Shown piece by piece: positions 22,701 to 32,546 of a stretch of DNA of 64,000 nt. Position 1 is the stretch's first letter, and every line of letters begins with the position of its first letter. Made by a program: the position numbers and the translations under genes. Origin of the DNA: Neoconidiobolus thromboides FSU 785 (lineage: Eukaryota > Entomophthoromycota > Entomophthoromycetes > Entomophthorales > Neoconidiobolaceae). The notes beneath the pieces are model-generated. The model did not search any database, was not told the DNA's origin, and worked only from the letters and a program-made list of their open reading frames with translations. The stretch spans positions 1 through 64,000 of the forward strand of contig MU626335.1 of assembly GCA_025603075.1 (NCBI GenBank), given 5' to 3'.

Positions 22701-23633
22701 AATAGCAAAAAAGACATTAACAACTTTACCAGAACCAATAAGTCCCCAATTAATTAATTCCCCTCCATAATAAAAAGCAATAGCATAACCACAGTAAATA
22801 GCAAAAAAGATTATAGCAACACCAATACCAATGGTGATTGATTTTTTGCGACCTTCTTTTTCAGCTTTCATTATTAAATCATCGTACATTTTTCCAAGTT
22901 TCTTTTGTTGATTAAAAGCGACTGCGGTTCTAATAGATGAGAATACTTCCTCTGCTAAAGTACCGGCCGCTGAATAGAAATTCAACCCATTTGTGGTGTA
23001 TTTACCTGCAAATTTGTTGAGCACAATAGCGGTTATAACAATAACTGGAACAATAGTAAGGACAGCAAGAGCTAATCTCCATTCGGCTGTAAATGCAATC
23101 ACTAAACCGGAAACGAAAGTAGCGAGGTCTTGAAATATGATGGCTACTTTTTCTCCAATACCATCTTGAACCATGTTGGTATCACTAGTAATACGAGTAG
23201 TGACTTCACCAGCACCTAAATCATCAAACCAAGCAATGTTTTGGTGCAAAACTGCACGTAAATATTCTTCACGAATACGATGGATCTGTCTTTCAGCTAC
23301 ATAGATATAACATGCCATATATATATAAGTACATACTAATACACCGATACCCAAATAAACAAAATAAGTAGCAAATAAGGAAATATTTTCCATAAACACA
23401 TCAGGTGAACCTCCCATTTGGAATTCACCCATAATTGTGATCATATTTCCAAATAAGATAGATGTAGCAGGTAATGCAGCTCCAGCTCCTACTGAAGTTA
23501 TTAAACCAATAATCATTAATAGTTTATCAAGTGGGGTAGCATAGGTATATAGTTTTCCAAATGAGACTGGGGCTAATTGTTGGACAGAAGCTACCTTTTC
23601 TTCTTTATCGTTTTGTTTTTTTGATTTAGCCAT
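19800..23633 (-). CDS. ABCB/MDR (P-glycoprotein-type) full ABC transporter
   Basis: 1277 residues, single exon, the normal length for a full ABCB exporter. Order is TMD1-NBD1-TMD2-NBD2. NBD1 has Walker A GASGSGKST (about residue 400), signature LSGGQKQRIAIARAI (about 511) and LLLDEATSALD. NBD2 has GPSGCGKST (about 1061), LSGGQKQRIAIARAL (about 1169) and LLLDEATSALD; both have IAHRLSTI switch regions. All ATP-site residues look intact in both halves. The transmembrane domains span roughly residues 35-330 and 700-980. The first extracellular loop is short, and the linker between halves is acidic and Ser-rich. Predicted role is ATP-driven export of hydrophobic compounds (drugs, lipids or peptides) from the plasma or vacuolar membrane. 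A TATATAAA box lies about 115 bp upstream of the ATG. Substrate cannot be told from sequence. Confidence 0.96.
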   Translation of the reverse strand: MAKSKKQNDKEEKVASVQQLAPVSFGKLYTYATPLDKLLMIIGLITSVGAGAALPATSILFGNMITIMGEFQMGGSPDVFMENISLFATYFVYLGIGVLVCTYIYMACYIYVAERQIHRIREEYLRAVLHQNIAWFDDLGAGEVTTRITSDTNMVQDGIGEKVAIIFQDLATFVSGLVIAFTAEWRLALAVLTIVPVIVITAIVLNKFAGKYTTNGLNFYSAAGTLAEEVFSSIRTAVAFNQQKKLGKMYDDLIMKAEKEGRKKSITIGIGVAIIFFAIYCGYAIAFYYGGELINWGLIGSGKVVNVFFAILLGAFSLSNVPPHFQAVTYARGAGAKLFEAIDRVPPIRSNSKEGEKLSQIVGEIEFKNIRFAYPSRTEVQIFDDYSLKIEPGTTVALVGASGSGKSTTIQLLERFYDPDSGEVHLDGHNIAKLNLKWYRQQLGLVSQEPTLFSGTIADNVAIGLIGTKYEHAPREEQMPLIIEACIKSNANTFITGLPLGYDTQVGERGFLLSGGQKQRIAIARAIVKDPKVLLLDEATSALDTQSEGIVQEALDRASQGRTTIVIAHRLSTIKNADKIVVMERGRVLETGNHNELMARPNGAYRKLVEIQDIRRKKESAEVSEKVPEIDNDATEYVETVVETKDGKTEIVRVATTNSVLSVKSNIEEGVTSEFSNPLSELIMEIIKTNRPETNLILIGTFGSIVLGLIYPFFSIIFASLLDAFNQTGQKLLDDTAYWALMLFIIAIIAGIAQLCSQFGFAISSEKLSARLRMNSFNSILWQEIGWFDRDANSTGSLISALSQDAQDIQGFSGVTFGSILNIVVNLISSMIVGLVFGWKLALVVIACLPLILYSGYLRIAMIRNFQKKNKESYSKSADMACENAAAMRTVASLTKEDQICEQYHHALEEPLRAGYRNAVYSSFVFALSMSCNFYVNALAFWYGGTLMSTREYNVQTFFTVFMALIMGASGASRVFAYAPDMNKARDAAASIFYLIHRKPHIDSTEEGPGRKITSTSEKNESPIRGTLKFEGVHFHYPTRPGAKILKGIDFEVQPGQFVALVGPSGCGKSTSIGLLERFYDVSRGRVMIDGVDVRDYHLPSLRDNIALVGQEPSLYDLSIKDNIMFGARTYGALPTMDDVINAAKSANIHDFIVTLPNGYDTKVGGKGSQLSGGQKQRIAIARALVRNPSILLLDEATSALDAESEKVVQQALDKAAKGRTTLSIAHRLSTIQGADVILVLKDGHIVERGSHDELLSQQGVYFEMVQQQVLDEQNQD

Positions 23634-24882
23634 TATCTAATATTATAATAAATAATTGATATTTTGAAGAAAATAATAATTATAATATTATTATTGAAAT
23701 GTATTAAAATAAATTGTTATTCATTAAAGTACATTTTATGTTTATTTATATACTATCGTGATTTAAGGTTGAGATAATTTTTATTCACTGATCTATTCAC
23801 TTTAATAAAAATTACTAATAAAATCGACAAATGAAATCACAGCTTTTTTGCTCCCCTAAGAATTTTTCTAATTAAGGCACAGTTTTCATTGATTTTTGTT
23901 AGCCTACCAATGTTGGGATAAACTCTACTTTTCTATTTTTTTTAGACTTGGATAATCCTAAAACCGATAAATTTAATATGATTTCAACCAATTAAAAGCG
24001 AGTTATTATTGGGTTAACTATTTAGGCGCTAAGTATTATATGGATATATTCAATATTATAAATTAAATAACTAGATTTGGATAGCTCAAAAATAAATTCT
24101 TATTAAGCTAAAAATAACCAGATATTAATGTAATTTACTTTATAGCTTCAATTATGAGTTAACAACAGTTTGTATTATTAAAACAATTTTTAATCTTTTT
24201 TCTCTACCAACATATGTTCATTTCTTTCCTTTATCTTAGCTGAAAAATATATTGGATAAATCGAACAAAAAGCAAGCCCATTCTTTCAAAAAAAAAGTTC
24301 GGAAATTAAGTGAGCCGAGTTTAAGCAGGTCCGATTCAGACAGTGAAATTTACTTTTTTAAACTACAGCTTTTTATGCTAACAAATAGAAGACCGAAGCC
24401 ACTATCTTTTTATTACCCAAAATCTTTGTAAATATTTAATCATCTCTTATCTATTGCTGCGGTGAGAAATATCAAATGTTGATATATAGAAAGACAGAAA
24501 AAAACCAGCAGTATAAGTTGATTTGATGTAATACCAAAGGTAAGGAACAGATGACAAATAAGGTATAAGAGTTTATTAAATAAAATACAAAAAACATATA
24601 AAGGAACATGAGATGATAAACAAGTAATTAACATTAAAGATAGGTCAAAGGAATAGTGTAACGTATATGCGGTCACCTAGCCATATAATACGCTATTATT
24701 TAAAGCACTTTTTAATAACTGATAAATTATTTTTCATGTCATGAAAGCATGAAAAAGATAAAGTGTGAGTCTCAAAAGTTGATTTTGAGCCATTGTTTTG
24801 AAAAATTGAGAATTTTGGCTTAAGTTACAGTCAAATATTGGATAAATATTGCTACTCCTAATATTTGAAAAAAATTAAATAC

Positions 24883-24988
24883 ATATGAGGATGTATTTTT
24901 ATATTTAAGAATTTTACTGACAATTTTTCCACATAAATAGCGCTTAAAAAATGGAAAAATAATGAAACTAAAAAAAACAGCCCCATAT
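24883..24988 (-). mobile_element. MITE, TGGGGATG family
   Basis: ATATGAGGATG at left, CAGCCCCATAT at right. It shares ACTGACAATTTTTCCACATA with the copy at 31610, so the two are a subfamily. Confidence 0.87.
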
Positions 24989-25622
24989 CTTTTATTCATA
25001 AATTGAGTAAAATAATTTCGGACTTCCGCAATAACCTTCTAACAAATTTACAAGGTTACAAATTTAATCAAGAACTTAATACACAAAATATTCATTATCA
25101 AATAAATATAGTAAATTTATAAGCTAATAGTATTGATTCTAGACTATCTTGTTTTAGAAAAATTTTATTATGTAAATGATAATGTATACCAATAGTTTAA
25201 AAATGATCTAATTTTACTTGTTACATTTATTATAGTCAACAATTAAAATAATTTATTAAAGTATAGTTTGCTATATTTAGGATAATGTATATAAAAGCAT
25301 CAATTATAAAGAAACACAATAATATCATAATAATTCTTTAATCCTATTCAAAATTTCAAGTTTCAAAAAGTGTATCAGCTAGAAAACATGCAAAAGAGCA
25401 ACACAAAGGTGTGTTATTTCATATTGCTTACCAAGTTGAAATGTATGCTTATTTTTCAACTAAATTTCACTTTCAGTATTGATTTTTAAAAACTCTACCA
25501 TAAATAACAAAGTATTTGAGAATGTAACAGGAAAGGCAGGTAAAAACCAAAAACGATATCAAAAATTAGTTATTCATCAATAGTATTCTTTTTAACACAT
25601 AAAGTTCGGGTCATATATTAAT

Positions 25623-25728
25623 ATATGGGGCTGTTTTTTTTGGTTTCATTATTTTTTCCATTTTTTAAGCGCTATTTGAGTGGAAAGATTGTAGTAAAAT
25701 TCTTAAACAAAAAAACCTATCCCCATAT
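25623..25728 (+). mobile_element. MITE, TGGGGATG family
   Basis: ATATGGGGCTG at left and CTATCCCCATAT at right, flanked by TA dinucleotides; core TTTTAAGCGCTATTTGAGTGG. Confidence 0.88.
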
Positions 25729-26120
25729 ATTTTTGGGCACTAACTTTGGTGCTAAATACATTCATATATTTATTAAATAGAGTAAGACATGTAAAAATTT
25801 ATCTTTAAATTTAATAGGCTGGCTTTTTGGCAATAAAGCCCCAATCTTTTTGGAAATAAAATCCTTTCTTTATACAAAATATTTCAGCTTTAAAAAAATT
25901 ATGCTATTAACTCAAATTAAGAGTAAATTAATTTTTATAAATAGTATCTTGTTTATTCTAAAAGTAATAAATTCATAGATTATAAATCAAAATTAAAATA
26001 AAGCGGAGATAAATCTAAATATTTAATTGTGTTTAACTTGATTTAGTAGAACAAAAATATAAACATACAATGCTGACTATTAAATCTTAGATTATAAATA
26101 AACTTTTTATACATATAAAC

Positions 26121-26293
26121 TTATGGTTTACCTTTTCGTAAAAGTGGATCCTTTGGAGTGACTGCTTCCTAAAAGGAAATATTAGTACTTTATTATACAA
26201 GCCATTAATGTTTTTTATAAATATAAGATCCCAAATTTACTTTTGGAATTTTATGGCTAGTATTTAAGTTAGCTAATTTTCTATTGCTTAAAT
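26121..26293 (-). CDS. Possible 3' exons of an unrecognised small spliced gene
   Basis: On the minus strand, 26241-26293 reads LSNRKLANLNTSHKIPK, followed by a GTAAAT donor. After a 72 bp intron with a TACTAAT branch-like site and a TTTTAG acceptor, 26121-26168 reads EAVTPKDPLLRKGKP and stops. The join keeps phase 0 and the residue make-up is less AT-biased than the surroundings. A ...GACCAG acceptor precedes the first exon, but I could not find the upstream exons or a start, and I do not recognise the protein. It may be a real small gene, a remnant, or chance. Confidence 0.25.
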
Positions 26294-27619
26294 CTGGTCA
26301 AATTTGCCTTTTTTGCTTTTAACCAATCAAAACGATCCGCACTAAAGACCAAATTTCTTAAAAAAATATACAATTCAATGCATTTAACTTGCTAGCTTTA
26401 TTTTAGCAAACTTAAAAGCAAAGGTTGAATTCAGGTAAAGTTTGTTATGCATGTTTAGTTCATTCTTATTGGTTAGACACAAGATTAAATAGATGTTTAA
26501 TTAATATTATTTGGTCTATTTTTCTTGATAAGATGTCATTGAGATGGTATGGTTTACTTATAAAATTTGATATGTAAAAAAAATAACATAGAAAGGAAAG
26601 GAGGGAAGAAAGCTAAGAAACATCAAAAAAGGGGTTTTCAATAGCCTATTAAGAGGTTTATGGGGCTCGGATCAATGACCGCAACTTGCCTTTTTGAAAC
26701 CCTGAATGTTTAGTCTGATAAAAATATCTAAAAGATATTTGGTCTATTTTAAAATTTGTAGCTTATTATTTGTATTTGTTATTTAAAATGAATAAGTTCA
26801 ATAAGTGATTTTATGCAATAGTAACAAAATTTTTGATAAAAACTGGGTGTTTTTAATACTTTGCTCTTTCACTAATGAATCTACCTTTTAAAGTTACTTG
26901 GATTAGTAATAGACTAAATTTAAAAAGACTACTAGTTTTGAAATTTATGAAAATACCTAATATAACTTTCAAAAAAAAGCAGGGTAAAAGTATATAATTA
27001 TAATTATAAAAACTTTACTATGTAAGTATTAGGCCAAATGGCTTCCAACTAAGAAAGACTCAAGATTAAAAAAGTCAAAAACAAAAATTACTACTATAAT
27101 CAATAGTCTACCTATCTATTTACCAAAAAGCTATGTATTATTTTGAAAATGTCTAACACACGATCAGCAAAACTCAATAAGTTTATTAATAGTATCAAAT
27201 AAAAACTCTTATAAACCATCAACTAATATGGTTGATGTATCTTTGTTGTTGTTTTTATCTATGAATAACTCTAAGTAAAGCTTAAATGTAGGATATCATT
27301 TTATTATAACTATATTTTTACTCAAAAGCAAGTTAAATGAGTTTTAAATCGACTAACTAAGTGTTTGATTTTTAAGAAATGGATTTATGACAAGTACTAT
27401 TGTGTAAGTACTTAATGTTCAACTAAGGATTAGTTAAAATGTAGAAATAAACTAAATTTATTCAGCTCTACTCCAGGTTTAACGCAACAACTGTATATTC
27501 TTCCTTGGAAAAGTAATGTTCTAATCAAGAGGTTAATAGCCACTTACCACAAATGGTTCAATATTAAAAAATAATAATCAAAGGAATTTAGCTATGAGAT
27601 AATATGTCCTTATGCAAAG

Positions 27620-27726
27620 ATAAGGGGATGATTTTTTTGGCTTCATTACCTTTTTCCATCTTTTAAGTGCTATTTGAGTGGAAAAGTTATTAGTAAAATT
27701 CTTAAGTACAAAAACACATCCCCATA
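27620..27726 (+). mobile_element. MITE, TGGGGATG family
   Basis: Left end ATAAGGGGATG, right end CACATCCCCATA. Here the flanking TA is separate from the G run, which suggests that TA is the target-site duplication. Confidence 0.85.
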
Positions 27727-27925
27727 CTATTACAAAAGTACTTTCATATAAAATTTGTATAAAAGCATTGCAAATTTACCAAATATGTATATAATACGAT
27801 TAGAAATTATTAATCAGTTTAAATAAAATTAGTATTAATGTTCAATGAAAAATAAAAATTATTTATATTAGAGTATTGCATCATTTATTTTTTTAAAAGT
27901 AAATATCCCTTTTATAAATTATAAT

Positions 27926-28030
27926 TTATGAGGGTATTTTTTGGTTTCATTACTTTTTCCATTTTTATGCACTATTTAGGTGGAAAAAGTTGTTAGTAAA
28001 ATTCTTAAACAAAAAAATACACCCCTTTAT
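27926..28030 (+). mobile_element. MITE, TGGGGATG family, diverged
   Basis: Core CATTACTTTTTCCATTTTTA and TTGTTAGTAAAATTCTTAAA kept; termini eroded (TTATGAGGGT, CACCCCTTTAT). It ends 17 bp before the promoter repeats of the GST-like gene. Confidence 0.72.
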
Positions 28031-28046
28031 TGCAGCCATGACTTAA

Positions 28047-28122
28047 GATTGAATAGCTGCGTAACATGATTTGGGATTGAATAGCTGCGTAAGATAGGCT
28101 ATATAAAAGGATAATATATAAA
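28047..28122 (+). promoter_or_regulatory. Direct-repeat element and double TATA box of the GST-like gene
   Basis: GATTGAATAGCTGCGTAA occurs twice, at 28047-28064 and 28075-28092, start to start 28 bp. Two TATA-like boxes follow at 28100-28108 and 28115-28122. The next ATG is at 28155. The exact 18-bp duplication right before a TATA box suggests a paired activator site. Function is not known. Confidence 0.55.
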
Positions 28123-28154
28123 CGCTGATCTTTCAAATAACTTTCTTAAAAAAA

Positions 28155-29024
28155 ATGGATTTGTATTTTTTATTTAATAGTGATGAAGAAAATTTGTGTC
28201 TCTCGCCTTATGTATGGCGGATACAGATGGCATTAAAACATAAGGTAAACACGATTTTTATATAATATTGTTTTTTTTAAACTTTTTTAATAGGGTCTTG
28301 ATTTTAATGAAGTAAAATTAAACTTTAGACAACTTAATAAGACCATTTTGGAATTAACGTAATATTTATAATAATGTATTTTTAAATCTCATAATTTTTA
28401 GTGATGGTAAATGGAAGCAAGTTCCAGCCTTAAAGTTTGAAGATGGATCAGTGTATTATAATAGTAGAGATATTGCAATAGAGCTTGAAAAAAGGTTTCC
28501 AGAAAACCCAAAATTATTTCCAAATGGTTCAAAACTTGCCGAATTTTTAGAAAAGTACATTGAAGCTAATATTGATATAATTGGTGGGCTATGTATAGAA
28601 GCAGAGAGGGACGTCTTACTAAAGGAAGATCAAGACTTACAGAAAGACTTATTTGACATTGGAATAAAAATGTTTTCACGTCCTATAGAAGGGCTTTATG
28701 TGGATTTTGAAAGGTTGTTAAAACCACTTATCCTTATGTTAAAGGATACCCCTTTTTTTGAAGGCACAGAACGTAAGTGATGATTATCATTTTAGTAAAT
28801 TTGTTTTTACTGTTTTTAATTTAGCTACATACTCTGATTACATCGTCTTTTCCCTATTACAATCTATTAGAGTGCTTACACCTGTACACTTTGAAGTATG
28901 TGTTCAAAACATTGAAGACAAAACCTTGATTAACTGGTTCGAGAAATTGTCTAACCTTTTTGATGGATATGCTAAAGCATTTCCTATTAACTTAAAACAT
29001 GGCCCATATGCTTTAAAAAATTAA
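28155..29024 (+). CDS. Glutathione S-transferase-like protein, four exons
   Basis: Exons: 28155-28244, 28294-28358, 28402-28772, 28825-29024; 726 nt, 241 residues, all phases consistent. Introns are 49, 43 and 52 nt with GTAAAC, GTAATA and GTAAGT donors and TAG acceptors. The N-terminus has the thioredoxin-fold pattern of the GST group with SPYVWRIQMALKHKGL, then KQVPALKFEDGSVYYNSRDIA, where the cis-Pro follows Val. The C-terminal helical domain has TPFFEGTEPTYSDYIVFSLL (across the last junction), matching the usual F-x-G-x-x-P-x-x-x-D motif. The predicted role is cytosolic glutathione conjugation or lyase-type chemistry. The SPYxWR form recalls beta-etherase-like GSTs, so the active residue may be the Ser in this motif. 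Physiological substrate unknown. Confidence 0.82.
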
Positions 29025-29482
29025 AACGTATTTTTAAATATTTATTACCTTAAAGGATTTTGTTACTTGAACTTATATTTTAAAAAACTTTCTAAAGGTT
29101 GAAAATACTCTATTAATCTAATTTAAAAATCTGATTAGTAAAAGTAGAATACAAGCAGAATATTATATTTTATTGCTGCTATATCTTAATAATTATTTGA
29201 AGTATTGTTTTAAACTACTAAATTTGGTTAATTTTAATCATCAGTTGATATCCATTAAACTAGATTTTTTTAAAAAGGATTAATGAAAATAATCAAAGCA
29301 ATCAAAATGAAATGGTAAAGTTTTACAAGAAATATAATAATATCTCAATGTATCTCAATTAGTTCATTAAAAAAGAGTAAATAACAATAAAACGATATAA
29401 AAGTAATGAATTTATCGAAAAAAAGCTACTTAAAAAGTTGAGAATAATATAATTCATTTTATTAATATTATCATTCTAAAAT
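29025..29482. other. Intergenic; promoter of the 29483 gene
   Basis: AT-rich with no gene seen. A TATAAAAG box at 29396-29403 lies 87 bp before the next ATG. Confidence 0.5.
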
Positions 29483-30502
29483 ATGATCAAATACACAAGT
29501 ATTATTTTATTAGTAGTAGCATCCGTTTTATCAACCCCAGTTCATACTTCTTTTAATAAGACAGAGGCTGAAAATGAAAAGCAGACCATTGATACTAAAA
29601 AGCAATATATAGTATTAAATTTTATTAATTCGTCAAAAGGTTCTGCAAATTCAACCTTAAACCAAAATAATAACAACATTGATCAAAATAAAAGTGTATC
29701 TGCATCCAAAGGGGAACAATCAGTTTTAGGTATAAGCCAGATTTCTTCTAACCCAAACTCTACAAGCACAAATTCTTCTTCAATAGTAGCTGAAGTAAAT
29801 AGTTCAAAGCCTAATGGAAATAACAACCCTAATTCAAGTAGCATGAATCCAACAACACAAGCAATCGATATTAATCAATCTACTTCAAACATTCAACAAT
29901 CAAATAACGCCTCTTCGAATTTAAATTCTACGGCAATTGACAATAGTACTCCAAATACGATGATAACCCAAAATCAAAATTCTAACCCTAATACCATATC
30001 TACATCTACCTCTGAATCTGAATCTGAATCTGAATCTGATACAAAAGGCAAAGTGTATAAATTTAACACTCCATTTGTTAATATGGAAATTAGTTTCGAT
30101 CCTCAAAACAACCGTGGGATGATAATGTTAGAGCCTATTTCTGAATCTTCATCAACAAATAATTTTGTAAAGGAAGCTTCTAGTCCAAATTTTTCTAGTA
30201 TTGTTGATACTTCATCAACATCTTCCGAAAATGATATCACAAATAACTCTCCTATCTCAAATTCAGAAGGTGCTTTATTTTCTCAAAATGGGAATACCAT
30301 GCTAAGTGAAGCTGCAGGAGCAGGTGCTAGTATTGGTGCTTCTAAAGGGCCTAATTCAAGTTTATACAGTGGTAATGGATATAACGCAATTTCTGGGCCC
30401 AGTGGATCCATTGTTTATTCAACTAATTATGGGTCTTCTTATGGACAAGCAGAATATAACTCTAATACAAATGCAATGGCTCAATCCTCTTTTAATAACT
30501 AA
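29483..30502 (+). CDS. Secreted Ser/Asn-rich protein with a Gly/Ser/Tyr C-terminal module
   Basis: 339 residues starting with a signal peptide (MIKYTSIILLVVASVLSTP). The first ~180 mature residues are Asn/Ser/Thr/Gln-rich, with an SESESESESD run encoded by GAATCT repeats. A short less simple stretch follows (KVYKFNTPFVNMEISFDP), which may be a small folded segment. The last ~65 residues (ASIGASKGPNSSLYSGNGYN, AISGPSGSIVYSTNYGSSYG) match the motif order of the secreted Gly/Ser-rich pair at 1573-2262 and 4250-4927 (SGPNSSFG, SGNNAISGATG, SNNYGSS). It therefore looks like a diverged member of that family with a long disordered, probably glycosylated, N-terminal stalk. Extracellular wall or surface role inferred from composition only. 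Confidence 0.8.
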   Translation: MIKYTSIILLVVASVLSTPVHTSFNKTEAENEKQTIDTKKQYIVLNFINSSKGSANSTLNQNNNNIDQNKSVSASKGEQSVLGISQISSNPNSTSTNSSSIVAEVNSSKPNGNNNPNSSSMNPTTQAIDINQSTSNIQQSNNASSNLNSTAIDNSTPNTMITQNQNSNPNTISTSTSESESESESDTKGKVYKFNTPFVNMEISFDPQNNRGMIMLEPISESSSTNNFVKEASSPNFSSIVDTSSTSSENDITNNSPISNSEGALFSQNGNTMLSEAAGAGASIGASKGPNSSLYSGNGYNAISGPSGSIVYSTNYGSSYGQAEYNSNTNAMAQSSFNN

Positions 30503-30694
30503 ATTCAACTATTAACCTGAATTTTAGAATCCAAGTTTAGAATATTGTTAACTCATTTCTATTAATAAATTAAACTACAATGTAAAATTTTAGGCTATGA
30601 TTTTAATTATATATAATTAACTGCCACTATTTGTCTATTATAAATTAGCTATCAGACTAAAAAAATATTAGATAGCTTATTAGAAAAACGAAAT

Positions 30695-31360
30695 TTAATT
30701 TAAGAAAGGACTAGACATAAAGGTATCATATAACTTTAGGGTAAGGCTAAAATAATATTGTTGAGTATAAGTAAGCTGATGCTTTTTGAGATATATATCA
30801 AAGCTGTTTAGCATTTTAGTAATATGTGTTAAGTAGACTGGATTCTTAGTACGATCCTTTGGTTTTAATAAGGTGTTACTTAAAGCTACTAATAAAATTA
30901 GCAGAGAAAGATTATAAACCGAAGTGGCTCGGTTTTGTTTTAAAAATTCAATATCGTGGTTACTAACTTTTTGAGGATATTTGACATCTTTGATTTGATC
31001 AAATAAACATAATAAATTTATCTCATACAAGCTAAATGAATAAAGCGGTATGTCCGATTCAATAGCCTCTAATGGTATATTGGAACTAACGACATGGCTG
31101 AAATCAATCAGGTTATGGTTACGTTCATACGTACTTAAAGTTTGTTTATGTATGGTAGGTAGCTTAAGTTTATTGGGATTAGGATGATTAATAGGCTTTA
31201 TGATATAATTCCAAGGTAATTTGATACACAGAGGTGGCTTTGTTGAAGTTGGAGAGCAGGAAGGTTGTTCACTTGATCCTTGAAATTCATTTTGAGATGG
31301 AAACGAAAAGAGGTTGGTTTTTACGCTTGAAATATCCCAAGTTTTAAAATCAAAACTCAT
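30695..31360 (-). CDS. Small helical protein, family member B (unknown function)
   Basis: 221 residues, single exon, with a TATATAAA box about 40 bp upstream (31398-31405). No named family recognised. The N-terminal half is Pro/Ser/Asn-rich and variable. The C-terminal half carries the core shared with members A (11713) and C (47558): IEFLKQNRATSVYNLSLLIL, then LLKPKDRTKNPVYLTHITKM, then LTYTQQYYFSLTLKLYDTF. Members B and C agree especially well (FLKQNR/YFKQNR, LLKP/YLKP, VYLTHI/LYLNHI). There is no signal peptide. Repetition across the window in unlinked places and conserved helix pattern argue for a real protein family. Function unknown. Confidence 0.7.
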   Translation of the reverse strand: MSFDFKTWDISSVKTNLFSFPSQNEFQGSSEQPSCSPTSTKPPLCIKLPWNYIIKPINHPNPNKLKLPTIHKQTLSTYERNHNLIDFSHVVSSNIPLEAIESDIPLYSFSLYEINLLCLFDQIKDVKYPQKVSNHDIEFLKQNRATSVYNLSLLILLVALSNTLLKPKDRTKNPVYLTHITKMLNSFDIYLKKHQLTYTQQYYFSLTLKLYDTFMSSPFLN

Positions 31361-31609
31361 TCTTATATGTTATAAATAAAATGAAGATTTCTCTCGGTTT
31401 ATATATTGTATTATAATAGTTAAAACAATTAAATATACCAAAAACACTTATTTAATAGTTTTATAATAACATCAAATAAGCTTAGTCACCTAATATTCAT
31501 TTTATTGGCATAACCATAAAATCCCATTAACCTGGAACAATGGGGAATATAAATAACTTTATTTTATTACAAATTAAAATAACAAAGTTCGTTTTCTAAA
31601 GTAAAGAAC

Positions 31610-31714
31610 ATATGGGGATGTATTTTTGTATTTAAGAATTTTACTGACAATTTTTCCACATAAATAGTGCATAAAAATGGAAAAATAATGAAACCAAAAA
31701 AAACAGCCTCATAT
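31610..31714 (-). mobile_element. MITE, TGGGGATG family
   Basis: ATATGGGGATG at left, CAGCCTCATAT at right; close relative of the copy at 24883. It ends 61 bp upstream of the initiator tRNA gene. Confidence 0.88.
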
Positions 31715-31775
31715 AGCAACTAGAATCTTATTTTAGATATAAATATAGAAAATATTCAGTTTACGTATTAAAAAT

Positions 31776-31847
31776 AGCATCTTGGCGCAGAGGAAGCGCG
31801 CGGGGCTCATAACCCCGAGGTCGAAGGATCGAAACCTTCAGATGCTA
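31776..31847 (+). tRNA. Initiator tRNA-Met (CAU)
   Basis: 72 nt cloverleaf: acceptor AGCATCT pairs with AGATGCT; anticodon CAT at 31808-31810 in loop CTCATAA. Eukaryotic initiator hallmarks are present: A1:T72 pair, three G:C pairs at the base of the anticodon stem, and T-loop ATCGAAA (A54/A60) in the B-box GGATCGAAACC. Discriminator A. It has no intron. Confidence 0.97.
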
Positions 31848-31853
31848 TTAAAG

Positions 31854-31858
31854 TTTTT
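31854..31858 (+). terminator. Pol III terminator of tRNA-iMet
   Basis: TTTTT begins 7 nt after the tRNA end, the usual RNA polymerase III stop. Confidence 0.75.
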
Positions 31859-32120
31859 GGTCAATTTTAAAAGCTGATAAAAAGGCCTTTATACATTCTC
31901 TCATATATTTGTTTGCTTTTCATCCTATAGACTTACTATAAATAAAACATTATATGCTTCACGTCCTTAAACTAAAAAAGCTATTAGAAAGTACTTTTTT
32001 TGAGATGAAACTCAATTTATTCTGGAAATATTAATTGTATTAAAAGATTAGAATAAATATTTTCTTAGGATGTTATTATTTTTGAGTTATCGTTTTATAT
32101 ATCAATTATACGTTATTTCA

Positions 32121-32166
32121 ATATATGTGGATGTTTTTTACTATTACTCTTTTTGCTATTTTTTAA
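32121..32166 (+). mobile_element. MITE fragment, left half only
   Basis: ATATATGTGGATGTTTTTTA followed by a diverged CTTTTT..CTATTTTTTAA resembles the left half of the 105 bp family. The right half is absent. Confidence 0.4.
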
Positions 32167-32220
32167 AAATTTAGAAAGTGATTGACTAATGCGGCTGTTT
32201 AAACTTGAATGTGCATTGGT

Positions 32221-32426
32221 AAAGGATAAATTTTATAACTAATTATTTGTTGCGTTCTAGTGATTCAGTCCTTACTGATTGTGTTTTTATTTTAAAATGA
32301 ACAGTTAGCTAGTACCTACCCAAGCTTGAAAAGAGTACTAGTTAATTAATTTCTTAATTTAGAAATATCAAAGAATAATTAGTAGAACATCATTTGAAAG
32401 TTAATAATAAAATAGTAAAAAAATCT
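32221..32426 (+). repeat. Dispersed repeat, copy 1 (related to 60473-60676)
   Basis: About 205 bp alignable by eye with 60473-60676, including AATTTTATAAC..nCTATTTGTT, AGTTAGCTAGTA, TGGTTAATTAATTTnTnAAT and GAAnATCAAAGAAT-like stretches. No ORF and no terminal repeats seen. Old and diverged. Confidence 0.5.
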
Positions 32427-32546
32427 ATTTTGTTGAAAATTTAAGTCTATTGTATAAACATATGCGTTTATAAACCAAGAAATACGAATCCTTTAAATAA
32501 CTAACGTTGTAATTAACTCAAATAGAAAGTTGGTTAAAGCTATTAT

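Larger units (their letters stand above)
23634..28154. other. Long intergenic region with four MITEs
   Basis: No complete gene recognised; an open frame at 24440-24676 (minus) lacks coding character. Contents: promoter of the ABC gene, MITEs at 24883, 25623, 27620 and 27926, a possible pair of small exons at 26121-26293, and a less AT-rich patch at about 26655-26712 that is not explained. Confidence 0.5.
31361..32546. other. Intergenic with MITE, tRNA gene and a dispersed repeat
   Basis: Contents: promoter of the 30695-31360 gene, MITE at 31610-31714, initiator tRNA at 31776-31847, a 5' MITE fragment at 32121-32166 and a dispersed repeat at 32221-32426. No protein gene seen. Confidence 0.55.
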
